DNA from: Neptunomonas antarctica
GTDB lineage: Bacteria > Pseudomonadota > Gammaproteobacteria > Pseudomonadales > Balneatricaceae
DNA length: 64,000 nt
Reading direction: 5' to 3'
Assembly (NCBI RefSeq): GCF_001305295.1
Contig: NZ_LJSI01000051.1
Location: 1 to 64,000 of the forward strand
Positions 1-8,850 of the stretch are shown piece after piece. The notes below the pieces were generated by a model. It ran no database searches. It saw only the letters and a program-made list of their open reading frames with translations, and was not told the DNA's origin. The first letter of the stretch is position 1, and each line of letters opens with the position of its first letter. The translations under genes and the position numbers were made by a program.

Positions 1-273
1 ACCAATCATGAAGAGAACCAGCCGTGCCATCTGAAGCTGAAAGACAGTAACCTGCCACTGAGCAAAAATCTGCCCTTATATGCCGAACCTGCTCAGCGTT
101 ACTGTCCTGCCGGAGTATATGAAATCGTTGAAAATGAAGCGGGAGAAAGCAAGTTTCAGATCAACTCACAGAACTGCGTTCACTGTAAAACCTGTGACAT
201 TAAAGATCCGTCGCAGAACATTACCTGGGTAACACCGGAAGGCGGCGGCGGGCCTAACTATCCAAATATGTAG
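1..273 (+). CDS. Electron transfer flavoprotein-ubiquinone oxidoreductase, C-terminal end
   Basis: Only the last 90 codons lie in the window; the gene enters from the left edge in frame 1 and ends at TAG 271-273. The translated end carries the ferredoxin-like [4Fe-4S] signature [12 protein letters not shown] with an upstream Cys (RYCPAGVYE), followed by the characteristic tail [17 protein letters not shown]. This is the C-terminal iron-sulfur domain of ETF-QO, the inner-membrane enzyme that passes electrons from electron transfer flavoprotein to ubiquinone during fatty-acid and amino-acid oxidation. The FAD and quinone domains lie outside the window. The stop codon sits in the first unit of a small tandem repeat. 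Confidence 0.93.
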   Translation, partial: TNHEENQPCHLKLKDSNLPLSKNLPLYAEPAQRYCPAGVYEIVENEAGESKFQINSQNCVHCKTCDIKDPSQNITWVTPEGGGGPNYPNM

Positions 274-344
274 CAGCCCAATATGTAGGCCCAATATGTA
301 GCAGCCCAATATGTAGAGGCTAAATATAGAGGCTAATATGTAAA
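262..344. repeat. Short degenerate tandem repeat over the ETF-QO stop codon
   Basis: Five to six imperfect copies of a 12-15 bp unit built on CCCAATATGTAG(CA)G follow one another. The first copy contains the last codons and TAG stop of the ETF-QO gene; the later copies degrade to CTAAATATAGAGG and CTAATATGTAAA. Every good copy carries another TAG. It looks like slippage duplication of the gene end. Confidence 0.7.
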
Positions 345-369
345 AATCTGCTGCAAAAGCCCGGTTATC

Positions 370-404
370 CGCAATGCTGTTTACTTAAGAAGAGCAGCAT
401 TGCG
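370..404. terminator. Inverted repeat between convergent genes, possible terminator
   Basis: A perfect 10-bp inverted repeat (CGCAATGCTG and CAGCATTGCG) with a 15-nt loop lies between the end of the plus-strand ETF-QO gene and the end of the minus-strand metallopeptidase gene. No run of T follows directly on either strand, so a role as a factor-independent terminator is only a guess. The rest of 274-485 holds no gene that I can see. Confidence 0.4.
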
Positions 405-485
405 ATCTACCACATATCGATTTTTTGATATATTGACTGTTCGAGACGCTGCTGGCCTCTAACGCTTTTTTACAAATTTTACTTT

Positions 486-989
486 TTAAGAATACAGCGT
501 TCCATCCAACTCCACGTGAGTGAGATATAAACGCATTTCAAACTCCAGTTGGTGATAATCAGGCAGCATATATTGGCACAATTGATAAAATGCCTTGTTA
601 TGCTCTTTTTCCTTTAAATGTGCCAACTCGTGCACAACAATCATGCTTAAAAACGCTTCAGGTGCTTTTTTAAATAGAGTACTGATACGAATCTCATTTT
701 TACTTTTTAGCTTGGCACCTTGTACACGGGACACATAACTGTGCAATCCGAGTGCATTATTGATGACATGAATTTTACTATCGTAGCCAATTTTACTCAG
801 TGGTGCAGACTTCTTCAGATACTGATTCTTCAACGTCATAACATAATCACGTAAACATCGATCATTAACGACATCATGCGGATTTGGATATTTTGTGAGT
901 AAAAATTGTGCCAAACGCTTTTGATCAATCATTTCCTGAACCTGATTTTGCAGTTCAGGCGCATAAGCAGATAGATACTTTAATGACAT
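486..989 (-). CDS. YgjP-like (DUF45) zinc metallopeptidase family protein
   Basis: This 167-residue protein carries the zinc-binding motif VVHELAHLKEKEHNKAF near residue 120: HELAH plus a third His in the EHNKAF segment. That is the arrangement of the YgjP/DUF45 family (PF01863), which has a minimal M48-like fold. E. coli YgjP has been reported to act on nucleotide triphosphates, so peptidase activity should not be assumed. The start ATG at 987-989 overlaps the end of the upstream unknown gene by 10 bases; a GGAGG lies 11 nt upstream, a slightly long spacing. Overlap and common strand suggest co-transcription with that gene. Confidence 0.8.
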   Translation of the reverse strand: MSLKYLSAYAPELQNQVQEMIDQKRLAQFLLTKYPNPHDVVNDRCLRDYVMTLKNQYLKKSAPLSKIGYDSKIHVINNALGLHSYVSRVQGAKLKSKNEIRISTLFKKAPEAFLSMIVVHELAHLKEKEHNKAFYQLCQYMLPDYHQLEFEMRLYLTHVELDGTLYS

Positions 990-1774
990 AAAGAAGAATC
1001 CCTCCTGTATTTCACCAGTCTTTCCAGAGCCTCAGGCTGCTTTGCAATCTGTTTACGCGCTCGCTTATAACTGCTTCTCAAGTGTTTTTTTAAGAAAGAC
1101 GTGGCGTGCGCGTCTGGAATTTCTTTCAATAAACAATACAGAGCCAAAGCAAAAACTGTTTCGTCTTCTGATAAAGTCGCCTGACGGTTAGCCTGTCCGT
1201 TATAACAACTACCGCAGCCACCTCGAAAAGTATAAGCAGAGTTTGATAACAAAACACCAAAACCCATCACAACAGCCAGAATTTCTGTCCCTTCCGCTAA
1301 ATAGTCAACGCCTTTTGGCGGAAATTGCTGAGATTGAGCAACCAGATGCTGGGCAATCCAATGAGCGAAGCTGGAAGACAGGTCTTCCGGCTTTAAAGTT
1401 TGTTGAGGATTATAGGTGAGGTGTAAAGCATGCTCACTTATTAGCGCTGGCAAGGTATTATCTGTCGAGTCACGCACAACAGCAGCGAAATGCAACGGCA
1501 CTGCAGGTATATTCTCAAACTGTTCTGGCGATTGCAGCCTGAAAGGCCAATGCCTAAGCCCCGCATGCCTGACGGTATGCTGAAATATATTTTCTGCTTT
1601 AGCATGAACGCTGTCGACATTTCCGGGGAAAAAATCGTTTGTGGGTTGCACTAAGCGGCTACGATGAAAAAATTCATCGCTGTCGAAATTCTGCAATACC
1701 CACTCAAACGTATCAAAAATCCAATCAGCACTGGATGAATCAATGAGCGGGCGTGATTGAAAAATAGTTAGCAT
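980..1774 (-). CDS. Conserved hypothetical protein with GGCGSCYN motif
   Basis: I do not recognise a named domain. The open frame extends to a TTG at 1834, but the first ATG is at 1774 and gives 264 residues. Visible features are a Trp/Phe-rich N-terminal block (ADWIFDTFEWVLQNFDSDEFF), a TNDFFPG segment, and near the C-terminus a Cys pair in GGCGSCYNGQANRQATLSEDE followed by a basic end. From memory, similar proteins with the same TN-FFPG and SEDE blocks occur in other Gammaproteobacteria, but I cannot verify this. No signal peptide or membrane segment is seen. It overlaps the start of the YgjP-like gene, so the two probably form a small operon. Confidence 0.6.
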   Translation of the reverse strand: MLTIFQSRPLIDSSSADWIFDTFEWVLQNFDSDEFFHRSRLVQPTNDFFPGNVDSVHAKAENIFQHTVRHAGLRHWPFRLQSPEQFENIPAVPLHFAAVVRDSTDNTLPALISEHALHLTYNPQQTLKPEDLSSSFAHWIAQHLVAQSQQFPPKGVDYLAEGTEILAVVMGFGVLLSNSAYTFRGGCGSCYNGQANRQATLSEDETVFALALYCLLKEIPDAHATSFLKKHLRSSYKRARKQIAKQPEALERLVKYRRDSSLCH

Positions 1775-1868
1775 TTTTTTAGTCTTATCGGAGTCAAATT
1801 CCGAAAATAATAACACGTATATTTCTCGAAACAAGGATCAGAATAAACACGCTAACGGTGTTTTATTT

Positions 1869-2447
1869 CTAAGAACACTTGTGAGAGTAATTTTCATAAA
1901 AATTAATAGCCTGATAGATCGAAAACCTTGTCGAGTCACTCCAATAATTATCAGATAATCCTGCCTTACGTTTTAAATGCAGGAGAAACTCCTCAGGAGT
2001 CGGCAATGCTTCCCACACAGCAGGTAAAAAAGTGGCTCGATGATGCCCCTCTTCTAATATCAACCCATCAATATCAGGACGTAATCTATTCAAGAGATCC
2101 TGTTCACTGGCAACACTGATAGGCTGGGGCGCTGTTAACACCGATATCTCTATTCTTACCTGGTGGAACTCGTCCTCCATTAACGGAGGAAACCGCGGAT
2201 CCCTAAATGCGGCACTATATGCATTCTGCCATACATCCGACATTAAAGACTGGTAAGCCTCGAGCGTTCCGATACAGCCACGCAACTGACCATGCAATTT
2301 CAATGTAACGAATGCGGCACCCAAGTCATCCGGTTCTAGAATCGCAGGCTTCTGATCCCAATCTCCGTTTAGAGCCTGCTGTATAGATTTTCTTGCGCAG
2401 ACTAGTAGTGCCTTTTTTTTCTCGTCGCTCAAATTAATAGATGCCAT
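1869..2447 (-). CDS. amrA: AmmeMemoRadiSam system protein A (AMMECR1 domain)
   Basis: The protein belongs to the AMMECR1 family: it has the invariant LRGCIGTLEAY block, then AYSAAFRDPRFPPL and an EEFLLHLKRKAGL segment. The biochemical role of the family is unknown; in prokaryotes it occurs with MEMO and a radical SAM protein, as here. The frame is open up to 2519, but the ATG at 2447 (MASINLSDEK) follows GGGG at 7 nt, whereas upstream starts would run deep into the MEMO coding region. With this start the gene overlaps the end of the MEMO gene by 14 bases, which suggests translational coupling. Length is 192 residues, normal for the family. Confidence 0.9.
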   Translation of the reverse strand: MASINLSDEKKKALLVCARKSIQQALNGDWDQKPAILEPDDLGAAFVTLKLHGQLRGCIGTLEAYQSLMSDVWQNAYSAAFRDPRFPPLMEDEFHQVRIEISVLTAPQPISVASEQDLLNRLRPDIDGLILEEGHHRATFLPAVWEALPTPEEFLLHLKRKAGLSDNYWSDSTRFSIYQAINFYENYSHKCS

Positions 2448-3270
2448 AACAACCATACCCCACGACGCGGTCTTGATCCCCTGCCGTATCACCGCTATTA
2501 CACATCGCGATTTTTTCAATTGTTAAATTCTGCCGCTTAACAGCCAATAGCAAACCATTTAAGGCATGACAACCACAAGCTTCAGTCGGTTGAATATCAT
2601 GATCAGCATTCATAATTTTAAGACCCGTACGTTCATCAATTTTCACAGCATTACTATAACTATGAAAGTGACTCAAATCTGTGCTGATAATCACTAGTTT
2701 AGTCGGATCATTCAATAGTGGCTCAATAATATCCGCAATTTCGGAAGCAGGACACTCCCCCACGACTACCGGAACGATCGGCATATCGATTCTCATAAAC
2801 TGAAGAAATGGCAACTGAACTTCCACACAATGCTCTTGAGCATGAACCTCATCAGACATAATCATCAGCGGCGATTTCAATAACTCCTGAACGGCTTTCT
2901 GGTCTACTTTTAATCTACCCAGCGGGGTTTCAAAAGCGTCGCTTTCGGGCAAGGCACAGCCATGTAAGGCTACCCGGTGATTAGGTCCAAATAAATAAAC
3001 AGCATCATAAACAGAACCTTTTCTTAGAAGGCCGTAGCCCTGCCCTGCTATAGCACCGGAATACATATAACCAGCGTGCGGCACGATTAGCGCCTTAGGA
3101 TTATTGGAAGCATGAAAATGTATCGGAGGTTTCTCTGGTACCATCCGGGCAAGCATGGCATACAAATCATCCTTGTCTTCAGGATAAAAGAACCCTGCGA
3201 CAGCGGCTGGCCGAATATTCATAGAACTATTGATTGGACTGTTAATTGAGTTATGAATTGGATCACTCAT
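2434..3270 (-). CDS. amrB: AmmeMemoRadiSam system protein B (MEMO family)
   Basis: This MEMO-family protein (related to extradiol dioxygenases and human MEMO1) shows IRPAAVAGFFYP at the N-terminus, PHAGYMYSG, FGPNHR, EVQLPFLQF, STDLSHFHSY and EACGCHALNG. The conserved His, Asp and Cys residues of the family pocket are present. The catalytic role is not established; metal binding and redox roles have been proposed for MEMO1. I set the start at ATG 3270 (MSDPIHNS), which has GAGGG 8 nt upstream; an in-frame ATG at 3288 has no such site. It is divergent from the radical SAM gene, with about 64 bp between the starts for both promoters. Confidence 0.9.
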   Translation of the reverse strand: MSDPIHNSINSPINSSMNIRPAAVAGFFYPEDKDDLYAMLARMVPEKPPIHFHASNNPKALIVPHAGYMYSGAIAGQGYGLLRKGSVYDAVYLFGPNHRVALHGCALPESDAFETPLGRLKVDQKAVQELLKSPLMIMSDEVHAQEHCVEVQLPFLQFMRIDMPIVPVVVGECPASEIADIIEPLLNDPTKLVIISTDLSHFHSYSNAVKIDERTGLKIMNADHDIQPTEACGCHALNGLLLAVKRQNLTIEKIAMCNSGDTAGDQDRVVGYGCYGIY

Positions 3271-3334
3271 TTCAGTACCCTCTTCCATAAATATGTTTTA
3301 TATTTTTAATATAAATAATAAACCGGCAACGTTT

Positions 3335-4411
3335 ATGAATCCAGATCAACATAAAACTCTTTTCTGGCATAAATTGGATAACGATCGCATCCAGTGTGAC
3401 CTTTGTCCTCATCATTGTTCTTTAAGAGAAGGACAACGGGGCGTTTGTTATGTTCGGGGTCATGAAAACGGGCAGATGAAACTGCATACGTATGGAAGGT
3501 CCAGTGGTTTTTGCATTGATCCGATCGAAAAGAAACCACTCAATCATTTTCTACCGGGCACACCAGTACTCTCTTTCGGTACGGCAGGGTGCAACCTTAC
3601 CTGCAAATTCTGTCAAAATTGGGATATCAGTAAAGCACGGGACATGGATCACCTCAGTGATCAGGCTTCGCCCGAACAACTGGCTATCACCGCTAAGCAT
3701 TATAAATGCCGGTCAATCGCCTTTACTTATAATGATCCGGTGATTTTTCTGGAATATGCTGAAGATGTAGCGGCAGCATGCAGAGCAGAGGGCATTAAAA
3801 GTATTGCCGTAACCGCTGGCTACATAACGGATATTGCCCGCCCCCGCTTTTTCTCTTCGTTTGATGCCGTCAATGTTGATCTGAAAGCATTCACCGAAGA
3901 TTTTTACCAACATATTTGTGGCGGTCAGCTCAGTACAGTCCTTGATACATTACTGTACCTTAAACGTGAAACAACCATCTGGTTTGAAATAACAACGCTA
4001 CTGATACCCGGTAAAAATGACTCCGAGCAGGAAATTGAAGCACTCTCTAAATGGATTTACGATAATTTAGGGCCCGATGTACCTTTGCACTTCTCGGCAT
4101 TTCATCCTGACTGGAAAATGTTAGATACGCCACCAACACCTGTCGCTACATTATTAAGAGCGCGCAATGTCGCACTGAAAAATGGTATCCGATATGTGTA
4201 TATAGGTAATGTTCATCACCCCGAAGCAAGCTCAACACACTGCCACCATTGCAAACATTTATTAATTGAACGCGACTGGTATGAGCTTGGCCAATGGAAT
4301 ATTCATGACGGAAAATGCCGAAAATGTGCCACACCCATTCCCGGCATTTTCGAAAACGAACCCGGCACGTGGGGCGCTAAAAGACAACCGGTGAGAATTC
4401 AGCCGGTTTAA
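3335..4411 (+). CDS. amrS: AmmeMemoRadiSam system radical SAM enzyme
   Basis: The N-terminal zinc-like block CDLCPHHC and the radical SAM cluster motif CNLTCKFCQN (CxxxCxxC) identify the AmrS family, which resembles pyruvate formate-lyase activating enzymes but has its own N- and C-terminal extensions. The C-terminus adds further Cys pairs (CHHCKH and CRKCA). The substrate is unknown. Homologues begin just before the CxLCPH block, so I prefer ATG 3335; an upstream in-frame ATG at 3293 would add 14 residues unlike the family. Its stop codon overlaps the stop of the convergent dusC gene by 3-4 bases. Confidence 0.9.
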   Translation: MNPDQHKTLFWHKLDNDRIQCDLCPHHCSLREGQRGVCYVRGHENGQMKLHTYGRSSGFCIDPIEKKPLNHFLPGTPVLSFGTAGCNLTCKFCQNWDISKARDMDHLSDQASPEQLAITAKHYKCRSIAFTYNDPVIFLEYAEDVAAACRAEGIKSIAVTAGYITDIARPRFFSSFDAVNVDLKAFTEDFYQHICGGQLSTVLDTLLYLKRETTIWFEITTLLIPGKNDSEQEIEALSKWIYDNLGPDVPLHFSAFHPDWKMLDTPPTPVATLLRARNVALKNGIRYVYIGNVHHPEASSTHCHHCKHLLIERDWYELGQWNIHDGKCRKCATPIPGIFENEPGTWGAKRQPVRIQPV

Positions 4412-5385
4412 AGCTCTCGTTCAAGCATAGAACGCAAGTCGTTCAGATCATGGATGGTCTTGACATCAAAAAAGAGCTTTTCCGCTTCAGGTCGTTGTGG
4501 ACGCATCATATGTAGCCATTGTTTGATACGACCATGAACATATTTAGGGGGCAGCTTGGCCTCAACATGACCAAAGTAATCTAATAACATCAGGATTATT
4601 TTCGACCACGCCTCACCCTCGGCGCTTTGCCCCAGCTGAAAACTTTTGATCATAAGCCCCAACTCGGGTCGTGCAATCAGCCCGCGTCCGATCATCACAT
4701 CGTCACAACCGCTCAATTCCCGGCACCGCTGATAATCATCACAATTCCACACTTCGCCATTGGCGATAACGGGCAAGCTAACCTGTTCTTTAATGCGGCC
4801 AATCCACTCCCAGTGAGCTGGCGGCTTATAACCTTCAACCTTAGTGCGTGCATGTACCGCCAGACTAGTAGCACCTGCTTCCTGAATGGCACATGCATTA
4901 TCTATCGCTAGGGATTTATCCTGATTACCTAAGCGCATTTTTGCAGTAACAGGAATATTCTCCGGAACGGCCTGGCGAACCGCTTTAACTATTTGATGAA
5001 TTAATGCAGGTTCATCCAGTAACACCGCGCCGCCACGATGCTTGTTAACCGTTTTCGAAGGACAGCCAAAATTAAGATCGATGGCAGGCGCGCCCATCTG
5101 TGCAGCGCGTATAGCATTCATAGCAAGTAGCTCGGGCTCACTTCCTAATAACTGCACCACAACAGGAATACCTGCAGGCGTATTGCCATGGTTATCCAGT
5201 TCAGGTGAATACTTAAGAAACTCTTTTTCCGGTAAAGTATAACCCGTGATACGTATAAACTCAGTGACACAAAGATCGACCCCCCCCAATTGAGTAATCA
5301 ATTTACGCATGGTTGCATCAACCACTCCTTCCATCGGAGCAAGGATAATTTTACCTAGTTGTGTATTCTCTTTAGCCGGGTTCAT
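4408..5385 (-). CDS. dusC: tRNA-dihydrouridine(16) synthase DusC
   Basis: FMN-dependent dihydrouridine synthase of 325 residues. It starts with LAPMEGVVDATMR and contains the active-site segment LNFGCPSKTVNKHRGGAVLL, whose Cys is the general acid, then AVHARTK, PVIANGEVW and GCDDVMIGRG. The ITEFIRIT/CPSKTVN signature and overall length match DusC, which reduces U16 in tRNA D-loops, better than DusA or DusB. The gene converges on amrS with overlapping stop codons, so neither can have an intrinsic terminator outside the other's coding sequence. Confidence 0.88.
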   Translation of the reverse strand: MNPAKENTQLGKIILAPMEGVVDATMRKLITQLGGVDLCVTEFIRITGYTLPEKEFLKYSPELDNHGNTPAGIPVVVQLLGSEPELLAMNAIRAAQMGAPAIDLNFGCPSKTVNKHRGGAVLLDEPALIHQIVKAVRQAVPENIPVTAKMRLGNQDKSLAIDNACAIQEAGATSLAVHARTKVEGYKPPAHWEWIGRIKEQVSLPVIANGEVWNCDDYQRCRELSGCDDVMIGRGLIARPELGLMIKSFQLGQSAEGEAWSKIILMLLDYFGHVEAKLPPKYVHGRIKQWLHMMRPQRPEAEKLFFDVKTIHDLNDLRSMLEREL

Positions 5386-5424
5386 GTCTATGCTTTAATC
5401 ACTATTTAAATTGAGGAATCTCGG

Positions 5425-5952
5425 ATGCGTCTTTTTATTGCTATCGACATACCCGACACAGTACAGCAGCAGATTTCTCGGCTTTATTGCAACTTTCATG
5501 GCATTAGCTGGACACCACCAGAAAGGCTACATATAACACTGGCTTTTTTAGGCCGGGTACAAAAAAAGAAACTTCCCGATCTTAATCGCCAACTAGACAA
5601 AATCACTTTCACGCCCTTCACATTATGCTGTGACCGGTTTGGTAGTTTTCAAAGTGGTGATGTGTGGTTAGGCATAACTCCTGAAGATTCAATAACACAA
5701 CTCCATCAACGAATTGTCGATGCATTACGTGAAATTGATATGGGGTTTGAAGGGAGGTTATTCAAACCTCACATCACCTTAGCGTACACAAAGAAAAATG
5801 ATGAACAACAGATTATGACTGTTCTGGAAAACCGCCGAACATTTGATACGTTAAGCTTTACCGTAGATCACTTCAATCTTAAAAGCAGCTGGCCCAGACC
5901 TTCTGGGTCCCTGCATCGTATTGAAGCAATCTACAGTAGACACTCAATGTAA
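5425..5952 (+). CDS. thpR: RNA 2',3'-cyclic phosphodiesterase ThpR (2H family)
   Basis: A 175-residue 2H phosphoesterase with the two diagnostic catalytic repeats, HITLAFLG near residue 36 and HITLAYTK near residue 121. The N-terminus RLFIAIDIP is typical of LigT/ThpR proteins. The enzyme opens 2',3'-cyclic phosphates on RNA; the family was first described as a 2'-5' RNA ligase. A GAGGAATCTCGG stretch precedes the ATG at 5425. It stands alone, divergent from dusC and convergent with metZ. Just downstream (5953-5985) a 13-bp unit GAATTTTTACTCA is repeated twice in tandem. Confidence 0.88.
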   Translation: MRLFIAIDIPDTVQQQISRLYCNFHGISWTPPERLHITLAFLGRVQKKKLPDLNRQLDKITFTPFTLCCDRFGSFQSGDVWLGITPEDSITQLHQRIVDALREIDMGFEGRLFKPHITLAYTKKNDEQQIMTVLENRRTFDTLSFTVDHFNLKSSWPRPSGSLHRIEAIYSRHSM

Positions 5953-6017
5953 CCTGAATTTTTACTCAGAATTTTTACTCAAGCCGCATAATCCGGCTGT
6001 ACAATCCGGCTTCACGA

Positions 6018-7235
6018 TTAAAGAGCAGCCAGACCCAACAGCATATCCGCCCGGATATCGTCTACATCTTCAAGACCCACCGATAGGCGAATTAAGTTGC
6101 TTTTAATACCCGCTTCTGCCCTGGCTTCCGGCGTCATCCGCCCATGAGTAGTCGTTGACGGGTGAGTAATCGTGGTTTTAACATCACCAAGATTACCGGT
6201 AATGGATACCATTTGAGTCGCATCGATAAAGCGCCAGGCCGCCGCCTGATCACCGGCTACTTCAAATGATAATACGCCACCGAAACCTGTCTGCTGTTTA
6301 AGCGCAAGCGCGTGCTGAGCATGACTCGCCAAACCCGTATAATGTACCCGTTCAATACCCGACTGTTGCTGCAACCATTCAGCTAGCTCGATAGCATTAC
6401 GGCCATGAGCTTCCATTCGGATTTTTAATGTTTCTAATCCTTTATGGAACACCCATGCATTAAACGGGCTCATACAAGCACCACCAGTACGGATAAAGCC
6501 GTAAACTTCTTCCATCAGTTTATCAGAGCCTAGTACTACACCGCCGATACAACGTCCCTGGCCATCCAGATACTTAGTCGCTGAGTGAATAATAATATCA
6601 GCACCCAATGTCAGCGGACGCTGGAAAATAGGGGTAAGAAAACAATTATCTACCGCTAACCAGGCATCATATTTATGCGCAATAACAGAAACTGCTTCGA
6701 TATCCGTTAACTCGCCTAATGGATTGGAAGGCGTTTCCATAAAGAATAATCGGGTATTCGGCTGCACAGCTGCTTCCCACGCCTGCAGATCTTTTGGATC
6801 AACATAAGTCGTAGTAATACCTGCACGACTCAGATATTTTTCAAATAATGAAATTGTCGAACCAAACACACTGCGGGAACAAACAACATGATCCCCTTGC
6901 TGCAACAACGCCAAACCAATACTCAGAATAGCAGCCATGCCTGATGAAGTAGCGATGGCACGCTCAGCACCCTCTAATGCCGCCATACGTTTTTCAAACG
7001 CATGGACGGTCGGATTAGTGAAGCGTGAATAAATATTACCCTCTTCATCGCCACTAAAACGCGCTGCCGCTTCACGTGCACTAGAGTAAACAAAACTGGA
7101 CGTGGGGAAAATAGCGTCGCTATGCTCGCCTTCCGCTGTCCGGGTTTGCCCAGCTCTGATCGCTAATGTCGAGAGCCCTGCATCTTGCAGCGTAAACTGA
7201 ATGCGCTCTTCCCGTTCAAAGCCTGGTTTAGCCAT
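6018..7235 (-). CDS. metZ: O-succinylhomoserine sulfhydrylase
   Basis: Cys/Met metabolism PLP enzyme of 405 residues. It has the PLP-lysine motif IHSATKYLDGQGRCIGG, the substrate-phosphate region SSGMAAIL, and the ending KSNLIRLSVGLEDVDDI. The N-terminus DAGLSTLAIRAGQ and the position immediately downstream of purF match the metZ of Pseudomonas, which makes homocysteine directly from O-succinylhomoserine and sulfide. It is 14 bp downstream of purF on the same strand and probably co-transcribed. Confidence 0.92.
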   Translation of the reverse strand: MAKPGFEREERIQFTLQDAGLSTLAIRAGQTRTAEGEHSDAIFPTSSFVYSSAREAAARFSGDEEGNIYSRFTNPTVHAFEKRMAALEGAERAIATSSGMAAILSIGLALLQQGDHVVCSRSVFGSTISLFEKYLSRAGITTTYVDPKDLQAWEAAVQPNTRLFFMETPSNPLGELTDIEAVSVIAHKYDAWLAVDNCFLTPIFQRPLTLGADIIIHSATKYLDGQGRCIGGVVLGSDKLMEEVYGFIRTGGACMSPFNAWVFHKGLETLKIRMEAHGRNAIELAEWLQQQSGIERVHYTGLASHAQHALALKQQTGFGGVLSFEVAGDQAAAWRFIDATQMVSITGNLGDVKTTITHPSTTTHGRMTPEARAEAGIKSNLIRLSVGLEDVDDIRADMLLGLAAL

Positions 7236-7249
7236 TATCCGGATCTCTC

Positions 7250-8788
7250 TTATCGAATTTCTGTGTGAAGATCAGCCTCAGCTTCATCTTCATGGTCGTG
7301 ATCATGATCAGTCGTTTCAGGCGCTATCTTAGCCGCATCGTTACGTTTCTGGTCCAGGCGCTCAAGATAGGCCGCATCAATATCACCCGTCACGTAATAA
7401 CCATCAAATACTGATGAATCGTAGTCTTTAATTAAATCGGTATTGCCAGCGGATACAGACTCTTTCAGATCGTCCAATTCCTGGAAAACTATCCAATCGG
7501 CACCAATAGCTTCACCTATTTCATCTTCGCTACGATTATGTGCGATAAACTCTTCAGGTGATGGCATATCAATACCATAAACATTCGGGAAGCGAACCGG
7601 TGGCGCTGCTGAGGCAAAATAAACCTTACGCGCACCGACATCCCGGGCCATCTGAACGATCTGTTTGGAGGTAGTTCCGCGAACGATGGAATCATCCACC
7701 AGCATGACAACTTTATCTTTGAATTCAAGCTCAATGGGGTTGAGCTTTCGACGCACTGAGTTATTACGCTGCGTTTGCCCTGGCATGATAAAAGTACGAC
7801 CAATATAACGATTCTTAATGAAACCTTCGCGGAAGGTCACATTCAGATGCTTAGCCATTTCAAGCGCAGACGTTCGGCTAGTATCAGGGATGGGCATAAT
7901 GACATCAATGTCATGATCAGGCTGCATGAGTTTTACTTTTTCAGCGAGCTTAATACCCATACGCATACGGGCTTGATGCACGTTAATATTATCAATAATT
8001 GAATCAGGACGTGCCAGATAAACAAACTCAAACAAACAGGGTGTCAACTGGGTTTTTTCTGCACATTGGCGAGTAAAAACATTACCCTCCAAATCAATAA
8101 AAATGGCTTCCCCGGGTGCAATATCACGAACACGCGTAAAGCCGGAGATGTCTAACGCAACGCTTTCAGAAGCCACCATACATTCTTCACCTTCCGGTGT
8201 AGAACGCGTGCCATACACCAACGGGCGAATGCCATTAGGGTCACGGAATGCAAGCACGCCATAACCTGTAATCACGGCGACAACAGCATAACCACCTTTA
8301 ACACGTTGATGTACTTTAGAAACAGCTTCAAAAATATCATCGGGTTCAGGCTTCAACTTCCGCTGCCGCTGCAACTCATGTGCAAACACATTGAGCAAAA
8401 CTTCAGAATCAGAGGTGGTGTTGATATGTCGTAAATCTTCACGGAATATCTGCTCAACCAACTCTTCTGCGTTGGTCAGATTACCATTGTGCGCCAGTGC
8501 GATACCGTACGGTGAGTTAACATAAAATGGCTGCGCTTCAGCCGCACTAGAGCTACCGGCAGTAGGGTAACGAACATGTCCGATACCCACATTACCTAGC
8601 AGTCGTTTCATATGACGCGTACGAAACACTTCATTAACTAACCCATTATCTTTACGCAGGAAAAAACGGTTTCCATCACAGGTCACCATGCCTGCCGCAT
8701 CTTGTCCACGGTGCTGAAGCACGGTTAGTGCATCAAAGATCGTCTGGTTAACAAGTGATTTGGCTACAAGTCCAACAATACCGCACAT
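7250..8788 (-). CDS. purF: Amidophosphoribosyltransferase
   Basis: First committed enzyme of purine synthesis. The mature N-terminal nucleophile is Cys2 ([10 protein letters not shown]), followed by the class II glutaminase domain with [12 protein letters not shown] and the C-terminal phosphoribosyltransferase domain with the PRPP loop [14 protein letters not shown]. At 512 residues it is a little longer than usual because of an acidic, His-rich end ([13 protein letters not shown]). It follows cvpA on the same strand, the conserved cvpA-purF order, and precedes metZ. Confidence 0.96.
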   Translation of the reverse strand: MCGIVGLVAKSLVNQTIFDALTVLQHRGQDAAGMVTCDGNRFFLRKDNGLVNEVFRTRHMKRLLGNVGIGHVRYPTAGSSSAAEAQPFYVNSPYGIALAHNGNLTNAEELVEQIFREDLRHINTTSDSEVLLNVFAHELQRQRKLKPEPDDIFEAVSKVHQRVKGGYAVVAVITGYGVLAFRDPNGIRPLVYGTRSTPEGEECMVASESVALDISGFTRVRDIAPGEAIFIDLEGNVFTRQCAEKTQLTPCLFEFVYLARPDSIIDNINVHQARMRMGIKLAEKVKLMQPDHDIDVIMPIPDTSRTSALEMAKHLNVTFREGFIKNRYIGRTFIMPGQTQRNNSVRRKLNPIELEFKDKVVMLVDDSIVRGTTSKQIVQMARDVGARKVYFASAAPPVRFPNVYGIDMPSPEEFIAHNRSEDEIGEAIGADWIVFQELDDLKESVSAGNTDLIKDYDSSVFDGYYVTGDIDAAYLERLDQKRNDAAKIAPETTDHDHDHEDEAEADLHTEIR

Positions 8789-8850
8789 TTAAACTACCTC
8801 AAGGGAATCAGAAAAAGCTATCAGACCTGCAACGAGGCCACTGTTTTATC

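Noticed and set aside
3335-4411. Pyruvate formate-lyase activating enzyme
   Set aside because: The N-terminal CDLCPHHC block, C-terminal Cys pairs and neighbours AMMECR1/MEMO fit the AmmeMemoRadiSam enzyme instead, and no formate lyase is near.
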